A stretch of 64,000 nucleotides of DNA from Emticicia sp040253585 (lineage in GTDB: Bacteria; Bacteroidota; Bacteroidia; Cytophagales; Spirosomataceae), in contig NZ_JBELAU010000008.1 of assembly GCF_040253585.1 (NCBI RefSeq), forward strand, positions 186,001 through 250,000, given 5' to 3'. Positions 6,957 through 16,462 of this stretch are shown here, piece after piece. Under the pieces are notes generated by a model. The model worked only from the letters and a program-made list of their open reading frames with translations. It searched no databases and had not been told where the DNA came from. How positions within the stretch are numbered: the stretch's first letter is position 1; the number at the start of each line of letters is the position of its first letter. The translations under genes were made by a program, and so were the position numbers.

Positions 6957-8956
6957 AGCGTAGGTATTTCAACAGTTATTGATGTCCCATTTTCGGGGCT
7001 GGTATCAATGTGCAAAGTTCCTTTCAAATAATCAACTCTTGACTTTACATTTTGCAAGCCTGCACCATTAGTTTTTGAAGTGTCAAATCCTTTGCCATCG
7101 TCTTCGACGGTGAGTGTGATGCCTTTTTCGTGGTGACTCATTTGTATGAAAATTGTTTTGGCGGCAGCGTGTTTGATGGCATTATTGGTGAGTTCTTGAA
7201 AGATTCGGTAAAGAACTTTCTGTACCGTTGCATCAAGCGATTTGCTTTCACCAATTGCTGTAAACTGCATTTTCAACGTATCATTTTGGTTGATACCATC
7301 GCAATAATCTTGTATTGCTTCGTGTAAGCCGAACTTTAAAAGTGCCTCGGGCATCATGTTGTGAGCTACTCGACGCATCTCGGCAATGGCACTATCGAGT
7401 TGAGTCAGGGCCTTTTCAAAAATATGTACTTCGCCTGCTTGGATAATAAAGTTTTGGTGCATAGCCGATAGGTTTAGTTTGATTCCACTGAGCATACTTC
7501 CGAGGCCATCGTGGAGGTCTTTTGCCATTCGGCTACGTTCCTCTTCTTGGCCTTTCAGAATACTGTTCATACTTATGAGTTGCTTTTCTTGTTCGAGTTC
7601 ACGGATTTTTTGTTGCTGAATCTCGAAATTTTGCTGTGCCAGTAGCTTTTCTTTTTTGTAATTCTTGAAATATAAAAACGCCAACAATGAAACTGCTAAA
7701 ACACTAATAATCAATCCGATAAGCATAAAATTTCGTTGACGAAGCTGCAATTCTCTTAACTGATTTTCTTGTTCGAGGCTATTGATTTTTTCTTGTTTTT
7801 GTGCCGAACGAAAACGTGCTTCGTTGAGCTGAATACGATTTTGGTTTTGTTTTTTCAAGAAAGCCTCGTTGTATTCTGCCCATTTTTTTCGGTATTCATT
7901 AGCAGATTTATAATCGCCAGTTTGTTCGTAGAAACTCGCCAAATCTTCTAAAACTAACTTCACTTTTGGCATAAAATCCTTTTCTTTTGCCAATTTCAAT
8001 GCCGATTGATAGTATTTTAGCGAAGAATCAGGCTTATTGAGTTTCTGAAAAACCTCGCCGAGTGCGGTGTGTTCTTCAACAATATAATAGGGGTCAGTCC
8101 AGGCATTCGCAATGGTCAGTGCTTGCTGATGGTGGCGTAGCGACTCTACATATTTTTTTTGATGAAAGGCTAACTCGCCTTTGGCATTATAGAAATATAC
8201 CTTTTCTAAATCGTAGGTTACTTTTGGTAATAATTTTTCGGTTTCGATGAGTAGCTTTTCGGCTTCTGCAATTTTGTTGATTTTGGTACAAATGGCAGCT
8301 AATCGAGAGCGATTGATGATAGTTATCCAACCAATATCTATTTTTCTTGAAATCTCATCACATTCTTTTAAATATTGGTAGGCTTGTTGCCATTGTTGGG
8401 CATCAATAAATATGAATGCCAAATTGAATAAATTGGTCGATACATTTTTATTGTCTTTAAATTCTTTTTGAATTTTTATTGATTCTTCAAAATTTTTCTG
8501 AGCCAATTCATACTCACTCATATTTACATATGTTGCTCCAAAATCTGCTAAAGTAAAGGCTTTTTGGCGTTGTCTTTCTCTATTGTCAGCTATTGAATTG
8601 AGCAAGTTAAACTGCTTTTCTATCTCGATAATTGATTGAACATTTCTGCCAGATTCAAAAAAAACATAGCCCCATATACGATGAAAGTGTAATTGTTTCC
8701 ATCTTGTATTTTTGTATTCCTCACTGTTTTGTAAAAGCTTAAATTCGGCTTTACCTTGATTTGTATCTTTATTATAAATCTCCTTAGCCAGCCATAGTTT
8801 GTGCTGCCATCTTGCACTATCGCTTTTAGTCAATCGAACACTGTCTTGAAGAACTTTTATGCGGTCTTCTTGAGCAATCGCTATTCGATTGATTAGTAAA
8901 ACGTATAGTAAAAGACATTTGATAGATTTATACATGCTTGGCTGATGGTGCTTCAT
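6953..8956 (-). CDS. TPR sensor histidine kinase (HisKA_3 type)
   Basis: 667 residues. An N-terminal signal or anchor (KCLLLYVLLINRIAIAQ) is followed by a long periplasmic region of TPR repeats (about 60-390), a membrane segment (LIGLIISVLAVSLLAFLYF, about 407-427) and a cytoplasmic coiled coil. The HisKA_3 dimerisation domain carries the phosphoacceptor His in MAKDLHDGLGSMLSG, and a HATPase domain includes NNAIKHAAA and VEDDGKGFD. Such kinases phosphorylate NarL-type regulators, and the cognate one is immediately downstream. The TPR region probably senses a protein or peptide in the periplasm. A promoter match starts transcription only about 7 bases before this ATG, so the in-frame ATG at 8935, which begins the signal peptide more naturally, may be the true start. 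Confidence 0.92.
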   Translation of the reverse strand: MKHHQPSMYKSIKCLLLYVLLINRIAIAQEDRIKVLQDSVRLTKSDSARWQHKLWLAKEIYNKDTNQGKAEFKLLQNSEEYKNTRWKQLHFHRIWGYVFFESGRNVQSIIEIEKQFNLLNSIADNRERQRQKAFTLADFGATYVNMSEYELAQKNFEESIKIQKEFKDNKNVSTNLFNLAFIFIDAQQWQQAYQYLKECDEISRKIDIGWITIINRSRLAAICTKINKIAEAEKLLIETEKLLPKVTYDLEKVYFYNAKGELAFHQKKYVESLRHHQQALTIANAWTDPYYIVEEHTALGEVFQKLNKPDSSLKYYQSALKLAKEKDFMPKVKLVLEDLASFYEQTGDYKSANEYRKKWAEYNEAFLKKQNQNRIQLNEARFRSAQKQEKINSLEQENQLRELQLRQRNFMLIGLIISVLAVSLLAFLYFKNYKKEKLLAQQNFEIQQQKIRELEQEKQLISMNSILKGQEEERSRMAKDLHDGLGSMLSGIKLNLSAMHQNFIIQAGEVHIFEKALTQLDSAIAEMRRVAHNMMPEALLKFGLHEAIQDYCDGINQNDTLKMQFTAIGESKSLDATVQKVLYRIFQELTNNAIKHAAAKTIFIQMSHHEKGITLTVEDDGKGFDTSKTNGAGLQNVKSRVDYLKGTLHIDTSPENGTSITVEIPTL

Positions 8957-8969
8957 GATGGTTGCGGAA

Positions 8970-9001
8970 TAAAACTAAATCAAGATTGAGGAAATTCCAA
9001 A
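8970..9001 (-). promoter_or_regulatory. Promoter of the histidine kinase/response regulator pair
   Basis: On the minus strand TTTG (8998-9001), 20 bases and TAGTTTTA (8970-8977) fit the Bacteroidota consensus, with one mismatch at the last base. Predicted start is near 8963, which favours the kinase ATG at 8935 over the one at 8956. Confidence 0.4.
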
Positions 9002-9056
9002 GAACAACCTAAAAATACCAGTTTTCGGGGATATTGAAAATACAAATTTCGGGGGA

Positions 9057-9087
9057 TTGTATAGCTTTTATTTCAAAAGTAAATTTG
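9057..9087 (+). promoter_or_regulatory. Promoter of the LytTR-surface-protein operon
   Basis: TTG (9057-9059), a 20-base spacer and TAAATTTG (9080-9087) give an exact -7 match with ideal spacing. Predicted start is near 9094, about 13 bases before the LytTR ATG. It lies back to back with the kinase promoter. Confidence 0.55.
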
Positions 9088-9106
9088 TCATAACAATAAA
9101 TATAGC

Positions 9107-9502
9107 ATGAAACCAAAAAGAAAAAGAGTTGAAAAAGCATTAACCAGTCTGATTAATCAGCCAATGGAGATACATCTTGGTAGTAGAATAAATGTTTTCA
9201 CAAACGAAATTGTAGCTATTGAGGCATCTACAAGTTATTCTAAAATTTTTATGAATAGCGGAAAACAAATCTTTGTAAGCACCAATATTCAAACATTAGA
9301 AGGGCGGTTGATGGCGGTCGAAAGCCTAATTCGTATTCATCGTTCATATATCATCAATACGCAATATATACTGAAATATACCCAAAATAAAATCCAATTA
9401 TCAAATGGTTTAGAGTGTCAAGTTGCTCGCAGAAGACGCAATAAATTAGTAGATTTACCTAAGTTTACTATCAATACATCTAAATTTAATGTAATCTTAT
9501 GA
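9107..9502 (+). CDS. Single-domain LytTR DNA-binding regulator
   Basis: 131 residues consisting of little more than a LytTR domain (about 20-118): NEIVAIEASTSYSKIFM, IFVSTNIQTLE, LIRIHRSYIINTQYI and QLSNGLECQVARRRRNKL are all typical. There is no receiver domain, signal peptide or membrane segment, so it is a cytoplasmic DNA-binding protein without its own sensor. LytTR proteins bind direct repeats upstream of target genes. The stop overlaps the start of the next gene (ATGA at 9499-9502), so it is the first gene of an operon with four large surface proteins and probably regulates that operon. It may answer to the divergent two-component pair or to an unlinked kinase. The operon role is inferred from position. 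Confidence 0.9.
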   Translation: MKPKRKRVEKALTSLINQPMEIHLGSRINVFTNEIVAIEASTSYSKIFMNSGKQIFVSTNIQTLEGRLMAVESLIRIHRSYIINTQYILKYTQNKIQLSNGLECQVARRRRNKLVDLPKFTINTSKFNVIL

Positions 9503-10932
9503 AAAATTATGTACTACTTTTCATAATCATTGTTTTCACAAAAACAGTTTTTGCTCAAAGCTATACCATTACACCTAATAGTGCAAAACTCGACAACTCT
9601 GATTCGGGATTCCCATTCAGAATCGGAATGAAAACAGGTCGTAATGGTTATTTTGATTTTTTTCGAGGCGGTTTAGTATCGGCTGGTATTGCACTAACCA
9701 ATTCACCCAAACAACTACTTTTTGGTATTGGAAATTTGGGGAATGCCGCTAATTCGGTCATAACGATTGATTCAGCCACAAGATTCGTAGGTATTCGAAC
9801 CAATGCCCCTTTGGCACAATTTCATATTCAAGATGGAGGCAATAGTACCGTCTTACCTTTTACAACCCGCATGATAATACGCTCAGATACGGATGCTGAT
9901 ATTAGCCTTGTTGGTGGTGCAAATAGCAAAGGGGCTATTTACTTTCAAGGGAATGGTTCGAGCTTTACGAGCATTACGGGCGATTACAATAATCTGAGTT
10001 TGAATTCAAATGTAGGAACAGGTATTACGGTTAATTCGGCAACCCCAAAAACATTTGTAACGGGCAAATTTGAAGTAAAAAGCTCTGGCACTTCAGGCGT
10101 AACACCCTTTTCTAATCCGTTAGTATTTATACAAAACACCAACCATAATTACCTCCACATGGCTGCTTCAGATGGTTTTGATAATGCCATTTTTTTCAGT
10201 AACCCGAACCATAATCCGAATTTTGGAGGTGGTATCACTTATAAATCTGACGACCGTATGATATTCCAAACCGATGGGACCAACCGTATGCTCATCGGAG
10301 CAACTGGGCGTATAGGCATCAATACGATTACGCCAGCAGCTCGGTTGCATATTTTTAATGGCAATTCGGGCGTTGGTGGCACACCTGCCGATGAGCTTAT
10401 CATAGAAAACAGTGCCAATAATTATATTCAGATGATGAATCCACAAACCAACGAGGCTGGTTTACTCTTTGGATTGCCTTCGAGTTTGGTTAGTGGCGGA
10501 ATCATTTATAATAATGCGTCTTCGGGAGCATTAGATTTTAGAACAAATAATAATCAGACTCAGGTCAGGATAAATAATTCGGGGAATGTAGGTATCGGCA
10601 CAACCACGCCAACAGCTAAATTAGATGTAAATGGTACTGCAAAAATAGGCACAAACGGCACCGTAATTAAGGAAATCATTAGGCATACCCACTCTGGAGT
10701 TAGCTTTTCGCTGTCCGCTAATTCGAGTATTGAGGTAAATTTTAATATATCTGTGCCAAATGCACAGCCAGGTTCGGCTATTGCTGTTACTACCTCAAAA
10801 CGCCTACCTGTTGGGGTGATTCAAAATGTGTCTTGCGAGGTAGCTGGAGAAGTAAAAGTCGGTTTTTATAATACCACTTCTTCTGCCGTCAGTCTTAGCA
10901 ATTTTGATATTAACATCGCCGTAATTCGATAA
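9499..10932 (+). CDS. Secreted surface protein with tail-fibre-like GxVGIxTxxP repeats
   Basis: 477 residues. A signal peptide ends near residue 20 (KTVFAQ). At least three copies of a motif shared by Bacteroidota surface proteins and phage tail-fibre stalks are visible: FVGIRTNAPLAQFHI, GRIGINTITPAARLHI and GNVGIGTTTPTAKLDVNG. Glycine- and asparagine-rich beta segments lie between them. Proteins of this kind form long trimeric or stalk-like surface structures, but no S74 self-cleaving chaperone domain is present. No standard T9SS C-terminal domain is seen either. The start overlaps the LytTR stop by 4 bases, and the next gene, a shorter relative, begins 24 bases downstream. The function is likely adhesion or another surface role, by analogy only. 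Confidence 0.75.
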   Translation: MKNYVLLFIIIVFTKTVFAQSYTITPNSAKLDNSDSGFPFRIGMKTGRNGYFDFFRGGLVSAGIALTNSPKQLLFGIGNLGNAANSVITIDSATRFVGIRTNAPLAQFHIQDGGNSTVLPFTTRMIIRSDTDADISLVGGANSKGAIYFQGNGSSFTSITGDYNNLSLNSNVGTGITVNSATPKTFVTGKFEVKSSGTSGVTPFSNPLVFIQNTNHNYLHMAASDGFDNAIFFSNPNHNPNFGGGITYKSDDRMIFQTDGTNRMLIGATGRIGINTITPAARLHIFNGNSGVGGTPADELIIENSANNYIQMMNPQTNEAGLLFGLPSSLVSGGIIYNNASSGALDFRTNNNQTQVRINNSGNVGIGTTTPTAKLDVNGTAKIGTNGTVIKEIIRHTHSGVSFSLSANSSIEVNFNISVPNAQPGSAIAVTTSKRLPVGVIQNVSCEVAGEVKVGFYNTTSSAVSLSNFDINIAVIR

Positions 10933-10955
10933 TTTGTTTAATTCTTAAAATTTTC

Positions 10956-11759
10956 ATGAAAAAACTTATTCAATTTCTATCATTAGTATCAAACATTGCA
11001 TTCACACAAGGCAGTATCACACTAACTCCAGAAAACACAACTATCGAAGCAAAAACCAATCAGCCTTTGAGTTTCAAGACCAATGGGCTGGAAAGGTTAA
11101 AGATAAGTAGTGCAGGAAATATTGGAATTGGACAAACTAACCCTATACACAAATTAGATATATTAAATAATGGTGAAGTGGGAATTCGGGTAAAATCAAG
11201 TTCAACTTTTACAACCATTGATATTGATGCTTTTAATGGCGATGCAGCATTAAGATTTGCCAAAAGCGGTATAATTAAATGGAATGTAAGGAATGAACCA
11301 TTAGGCGATGACTTCCAAATTTTTGAATTTGGAGGAGGTGGTTCTCGATTTCAAATTGAAAAAGGAACAGGTAATATAGGTATTGGCACAACCACTCCTA
11401 CAGCCAAATTAGATTTAAATGGCGATGTAGTAATTCGCAAAAAAACACTTCTACCCACTACTACTCAGACTGTCAATAATTTAGATAGAAATGGAGCTTC
11501 TGTTATTTGTACAGGTGCTGCTGCTTCATCCCAAACCATTACCCTTACGGGCATAGCAGGTGGAGTTGATGGCATGATGCTCTGGATTTATCCGACAAAT
11601 AACTTTACGATTAGATTAGAAAATGAAGACGCTGGTTCAATCACTATAAATCGTATTATAACAACCACAGGTTCGGCTAATATTTTATCGGTAAGAGGGG
11701 GAGCAACCCTTATTTATGATGGAACTGAAAGCCGTTGGCATGTGATAGACGCAAATTGA
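10956..11759 (+). CDS. Shorter secreted paralogue with GxIGIxTxxP repeats
   Basis: 267 residues. Signal peptide ends near residue 18 (NIAFTQ). It carries the same motif twice: GNIGIGQTNPIHKLDILN (about 50-67) and GNIGIGTTTPTAKLDLNG (about 143-160). The second copy is almost identical to one in the preceding gene, so the two are probably related by duplication. The C-terminal 100 residues are a small beta domain (QTITLTGIAGGVDGMMLWIY, then IRLENEDAGSITINRI and GATLIYDGTESRWHVIDAN) of the kind that often caps Bacteroidota tail-like proteins. No sorting signal is recognised. It sits 24 bases after its paralogue and 54 bases before the 1542-residue gene, in one transcriptional direction. Confidence 0.75.
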   Translation: MKKLIQFLSLVSNIAFTQGSITLTPENTTIEAKTNQPLSFKTNGLERLKISSAGNIGIGQTNPIHKLDILNNGEVGIRVKSSSTFTTIDIDAFNGDAALRFAKSGIIKWNVRNEPLGDDFQIFEFGGGGSRFQIEKGTGNIGIGTTTPTAKLDLNGDVVIRKKTLLPTTTQTVNNLDRNGASVICTGAAASSQTITLTGIAGGVDGMMLWIYPTNNFTIRLENEDAGSITINRIITTTGSANILSVRGGATLIYDGTESRWHVIDAN

Positions 11760-11813
11760 TTATCAGTGAGTTAGAGAATTATCATTCCGATTTAACCTCA
11801 ATAATTATATGCC

Positions 11814-14800
11814 ATGAAAACTTTACTTTTGCTTCTGATTTCGCTTGGTTTATTTGCCCAAGCACCCACCAATGATGATTGCGAAAATGCAATTGTGCTT
11901 ACATCCGCTACTGCGTGTAGCTCTACCAGTGGCACAAACGTAGGCGTAATAAGTACTGATTATGACAACTGTGCCGAATTTAATAAACGCAATGTTTGGT
12001 ATAGGTTTACGGCTACATCTCCCAATCAAATCATTCAGGTTACTCGTGGAAGTATTCAGAATTTTTCGGTTGATGTTTGGTCAAATTGTAGTGGAACAGC
12101 TGTAAGTGCCTGTGGAATAGGCACAAACGATGTTGTAATTACCAAAACTTTGGCAGGATTGACTGTTGGAAACGAATATTTTATTACCGTTTCTACTCGT
12201 GAAGAATTTGAGGAAGGTACATTCGATATTTGCTTGATTACCCCCACTCCACCAGTCAATGATGAATGTTTGGGTGCAGTTTCGCTTACGGTTCATACTT
12301 CAAATGCTCCAATCAATCGCACCAACGGAACTACCAAGTTTGCCAGCCAATCGTTGACAGGTTGTAGCGGAACGGCCGACGATGACGTTTGGTATTCGTT
12401 TACGGCTACACAGGCTTCGCATCGGTTGTTTTTGAAATCGTTGATATTTAATGGCTCACTCGAAGCTCAACTTTTTTCAGGAACGTGCGGGGCATTGGTA
12501 GCCAAACAATGTATTTCATCGGGTTTTACTTCATTAGATAATTCTTCGGCACTTTTTACGAGTTTAACTATTGGAGAAACCTATTTTTTTAGAGTTTACA
12601 GTTCGGAAGGGACAAATTCTGGTGGAACATTTTCGGTAGCAATCACTTCAAATGCTACCAACGATAATTGTTTGCAAGCTACCAGCCTTACGCCAACGGT
12701 TGGAGAAAATTTTTCGGGAGCAATGTTAGGAAGTAGCTTTGAGGCTACTCAATCTTCGCTCGACTGTAATAATTCGACCACTACTGACGACGATGTTTGG
12801 TATAGTTTTGTAGCCACCCAAGCCGTGCATAAAATCAAGGTAAAAGGCTGGCAGTCGAACCTTGGTAGAATCCAAGCCTTTAGTGGTTCGTGTGCTTCGT
12901 TGGTTTCATTGGGTTGTAATACTACCACTTTTTCGGGCGATACAGCCATCAATGTTTTGACTGGACTAACGGCTGGACAAACGTATTTTTTCAGAGCATA
13001 CAGTGCCGCCACAGGTTCGGGGCAATCGGTGTTTTCGGTGGCGGTTACAACACCTGCATTTTCGGTGTATGATGAATGTTCAACGGCATTCACAATTCCA
13101 GTTTCAGCCAATTCAAGTTGTACAAATACAATTGTAACGATGTCAAATGCCTTTCCTTCAAGCATTTCTGGCACTTGTAATGATGTCTCGAAAGATATTT
13201 ACTTAAAATTTGTAGCGACCAGCACACAGCACCAAATCAAGATTATAAATATCGAAAACAATGGCTTTATAACCTCGTTTCATGCAGGGACCTGCGGAAG
13301 TTTACAGCATTTACGTTGTGGTTCAAGTCTCGATTCTCTTTTCAATTTAGGCGGACTAACGATTGGACAAACCTATTTTATCAGAATTATTACAACCAAT
13401 AATGCTTTCAATAGTTATCGGGTTTGTATCACTACCCCAACTTTTCAGAGCAATGATGAATGTAGCGGAGCGGTAACCATTACGGCATCGGGAAGTGCTT
13501 TAGAGTGTAATACTTTTTCGGGTAATCTACAAAATACTTCTCAATCATCTATCAAAGAATGTAACGCAGGAACGGGCAATAACACCACTTTGATAAGAGA
13601 TATTTGGTATAAATTCACGGCTACGGCTACTCAGCAAAGGATTCGTTTTAGTAAAATTTCGGGAGGGAATTTTAAGTTTGAACTTTACGCTGGTTCGTGT
13701 GGAACACTCACGTACGTAGATTGCTCAGGCGATATCAGCACATTCGAGGAAAAAGTTTTTGCAGGATTAAGCGTTGGTAATCAATATTTTATCAGAGTTT
13801 ATTCTTCCTCATCAACTGTTACTTATTTTGAAGGTTGTCTGAAAACTTTCACGCCACCAGCCAACGATATTTGTACAAATGCTACTACGCTTACGCACCA
13901 CGCCACTTGGCAAACCTCTAATTATGTAACGGGCAGCACCTTAGATGCCAATGCTACCACAGGCACTAATACGTGCGGCCAAGCCAACACCTTTGATGTT
14001 TGGTATAAATTTACAGCTGCCAGCACTTCAGCATTGGTAGCCATTGCTCGATTTACGAATGATATAGAGATGACAACGCCTGTGGTGGCGGTTTATTCGG
14101 GCGATTGTAATAGCATTTCGCAGCTTTCGTGCCTAACAACCTCAATGGTTTCGACAACAGAAAACTTCCTGAAAGTTAATTCTTTAACTATCGGACAAAC
14201 TTATTTTATTAGAGTTTATGCCTCAACTGCCACCACCGCCACACAGGGGAGTTTCAGAATACAAGTAAACCAAGAAACCACAGCCCCAACCAATAATGAA
14301 TGTGCTACGCCAACGACACTCACGATTCAAACAAGTACACCAACGGCAACTTTTACGGCTGGCATCACTACCAATGCAACGGCCAGTTCACAAACTTTGG
14401 GCTGCACAGGCTTAGGTGCTAACGATGACGACGTTTGGTATAGCTTCACGGCCACCAAAAGTCGAGTAAGGCTCAGGATTTCGGCAACTTTTGTACAACC
14501 AAGTTTTGTAGTTTATAGCGGTACTTGCACAGCTCTAACGGCCGTCATGTGTAGTGCGGCCGTTAGTGGAGAATTTACCCAAGACCGAATCGTTTCGGGA
14601 CTTACGGCTGGTCAAACTTATCTGATTCGGGTGTTTAGTTCTACGAGTTCGGCCACTGTTCGAGGACGTTTTTCTATCTCTTTGACCGATGATGTTGATG
14701 CTCCTACCAATGATTTATGTGCCAATGCTACAGTTTTGAGTGTTTCGAGCAATAATGTGCCTAATTTTACAAATGGTAGCAATATAATGGCTGGAAATGA

Positions 14801-16442
14801 ACAAACCACTTGCAATTTTGGCGGTGATGTTTGGTATAAATTTACGGCAACTGCCACCACGCACCGTATTTTATATGAGGGTTATCTTACAGGTGCAATT
14901 TTGAGTGTTTATTCAGGAACTTGTGGAGCTTTGACCATAAAAGGCACTTGTATAGGAATTGCTAATGGTGGTGGCGGATTTAACGCAACTGGATTGACAG
15001 TTGGTACGGAATATTTTATTTTAGTGGGTTCTTCGGCAACAGTTTTGCACCATCAAGGCAAATTTAAAATTGCCGTTACTACTCCATCTGTTCCAGTTAA
15101 TGACCTTTGTTCGGGAGCAATTCCATTAGTCAATGGCAGTTTTCATTCGACTGCAAATGCTACTGGCGATACGCCAGACTGCTTCTACAAAGCTAAACAA
15201 GATGTGTGGTTTTCGATGGTAGCTACGCACACCCGAATGAATGTTATCGTAGAAAACTTATCTACCAATAGTGCCGTAACGGTGTATAGTGGAACTTGCG
15301 GAACATTAAGCCAAATCGGCTGTTCATACTCCATTTCTCAATTTGGGCTGAATAATAACTCGGTGCCGTTAATCAATCTTACGGTCGGACAAACGTATTT
15401 TGTTCGGGTCATTTCTACGGGCGAAACTACCGTAGGTTTTAGCACCGTCGAAATTCCATTGGAATTTAAAATTCACGCCCTCAACAGCACCGAAACCAAT
15501 GATAACCCGCTTTATGCCAGCACTTGCATCGGTACAAATCTAATTCCAAATCCAGGTTTTGAATATTATGAAACTTGTCCAACCAACTTTACGCCTACTC
15601 CTGCTACGCAAGGACAATGGCTTTCTCCCAACAATTTCTGGAAAATACCAACCAAAGGTTCGGCCGATTACTTCAATGATTGTGGCGAATATAGTAGCAA
15701 TATCGAAACCCCATTTAATATCCGTTTTGGTGTGCAATCGCCACGCAATGGCGGTGCTTATGCCGGATTTTTCACGGCTATTAATAATTATAGAGAATAC
15801 ATCGGAACAGCATTTACAAGCCCGATGCAAGTGGGTAAAAGATATGTGCTGAGTATGTGGGTTTCGAGGGCCGATTATATGCAATATGCTACCAATAACA
15901 TAGGTTTTGGATTGAATATCGGCGAAAAAATCGTGAGTACGTTTGATACTTTGGCAGTTCAGCGAATCGTATATCCGACCAATAATGTAGTAATTAGCGA
16001 TACCGAAAATTGGGTAAATATTTCGGCAGAAGTAACGGCTGACCAAGCTTACACCCATATTTATCTCGGAAATTTCAGGCGAGATGCCCAAACTACGATT
16101 TCGTTTACTTCTCAAGCTATCAAAACCTTTGGTAATTCTGAACACGCCAATGCTTATTATTATGTAGATGATGTTTTTGTGGGCGAAATAACTAACACGA
16201 TTGCCTGCGGAGCGAATAATTGTAATAGTACGATTGTGTTAGTGAGTCCACAAGATAATATCAATGGTGGCACTTCTACTCAAAATACCAACGAAACCAT
16301 TAAAGCCAATATCGTGATTCAGGGCAGTGCCAACGTAACTTTTAAAGCAGGAAAACACATTTTGCTCAACGCCACTAATGGCGTTTTTGAAGTAAAAGCA
16401 GGAAATGTTTTTAAGGCCGAAATTGGTGGGTGTAGTAATTAA
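11814..16442 (+). CDS. Large secreted protein with nine ~135-residue repeats and GCX-type C-terminus
   Basis: 1542 residues. After a signal peptide (about 1-16), nine tandem repeats of about 130-140 residues cover residues 17 to about 1220. Each starts near N-D-x-C, has a (D/N)VWY(S/K)FTA core, a (Y/F)SG(T/S)CG(A/S)L turn and a GLTxGQTYFxRV strand. Conserved Cys pairs suggest disulphides in each repeat. A carbohydrate-binding-like domain follows (NLIPNPGFEYYETCP through YYYVDDVFVGEI, about 1245-1455). The end is a module resembling the Bacteroidota 3-coathanger-stack/GCX terminal domain, closing with GGCSN. Such proteins are displayed on the cell surface and may be type IX secretion cargo; attachment or glycan binding is plausible, but no ligand is shown. 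It belongs to the LytTR operon. The repeats are diverged, so duplication is old. Confidence 0.82.
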   Translation: MKTLLLLLISLGLFAQAPTNDDCENAIVLTSATACSSTSGTNVGVISTDYDNCAEFNKRNVWYRFTATSPNQIIQVTRGSIQNFSVDVWSNCSGTAVSACGIGTNDVVITKTLAGLTVGNEYFITVSTREEFEEGTFDICLITPTPPVNDECLGAVSLTVHTSNAPINRTNGTTKFASQSLTGCSGTADDDVWYSFTATQASHRLFLKSLIFNGSLEAQLFSGTCGALVAKQCISSGFTSLDNSSALFTSLTIGETYFFRVYSSEGTNSGGTFSVAITSNATNDNCLQATSLTPTVGENFSGAMLGSSFEATQSSLDCNNSTTTDDDVWYSFVATQAVHKIKVKGWQSNLGRIQAFSGSCASLVSLGCNTTTFSGDTAINVLTGLTAGQTYFFRAYSAATGSGQSVFSVAVTTPAFSVYDECSTAFTIPVSANSSCTNTIVTMSNAFPSSISGTCNDVSKDIYLKFVATSTQHQIKIINIENNGFITSFHAGTCGSLQHLRCGSSLDSLFNLGGLTIGQTYFIRIITTNNAFNSYRVCITTPTFQSNDECSGAVTITASGSALECNTFSGNLQNTSQSSIKECNAGTGNNTTLIRDIWYKFTATATQQRIRFSKISGGNFKFELYAGSCGTLTYVDCSGDISTFEEKVFAGLSVGNQYFIRVYSSSSTVTYFEGCLKTFTPPANDICTNATTLTHHATWQTSNYVTGSTLDANATTGTNTCGQANTFDVWYKFTAASTSALVAIARFTNDIEMTTPVVAVYSGDCNSISQLSCLTTSMVSTTENFLKVNSLTIGQTYFIRVYASTATTATQGSFRIQVNQETTAPTNNECATPTTLTIQTSTPTATFTAGITTNATASSQTLGCTGLGANDDDVWYSFTATKSRVRLRISATFVQPSFVVYSGTCTALTAVMCSAAVSGEFTQDRIVSGLTAGQTYLIRVFSSTSSATVRGRFSISLTDDVDAPTNDLCANATVLSVSSNNVPNFTNGSNIMAGNEQTTCNFGGDVWYKFTATATTHRILYEGYLTGAILSVYSGTCGALTIKGTCIGIANGGGGFNATGLTVGTEYFILVGSSATVLHHQGKFKIAVTTPSVPVNDLCSGAIPLVNGSFHSTANATGDTPDCFYKAKQDVWFSMVATHTRMNVIVENLSTNSAVTVYSGTCGTLSQIGCSYSISQFGLNNNSVPLINLTVGQTYFVRVISTGETTVGFSTVEIPLEFKIHALNSTETNDNPLYASTCIGTNLIPNPGFEYYETCPTNFTPTPATQGQWLSPNNFWKIPTKGSADYFNDCGEYSSNIETPFNIRFGVQSPRNGGAYAGFFTAINNYREYIGTAFTSPMQVGKRYVLSMWVSRADYMQYATNNIGFGLNIGEKIVSTFDTLAVQRIVYPTNNVVISDTENWVNISAEVTADQAYTHIYLGNFRRDAQTTISFTSQAIKTFGNSEHANAYYYVDDVFVGEITNTIACGANNCNSTIVLVSPQDNINGGTSTQNTNETIKANIVIQGSANVTFKAGKHILLNATNGVFEVKAGNVFKAEIGGCSN

Positions 16443-16462
16443 TCTCTTTATTCAATACAAAT

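Noticed and set aside
15540..16145. 201-residue minus-strand frame inside the 1542-residue gene
   Set aside because: It is a shadow of a gene whose repeats and motifs are clearly on the plus strand; it has no signal or family features.
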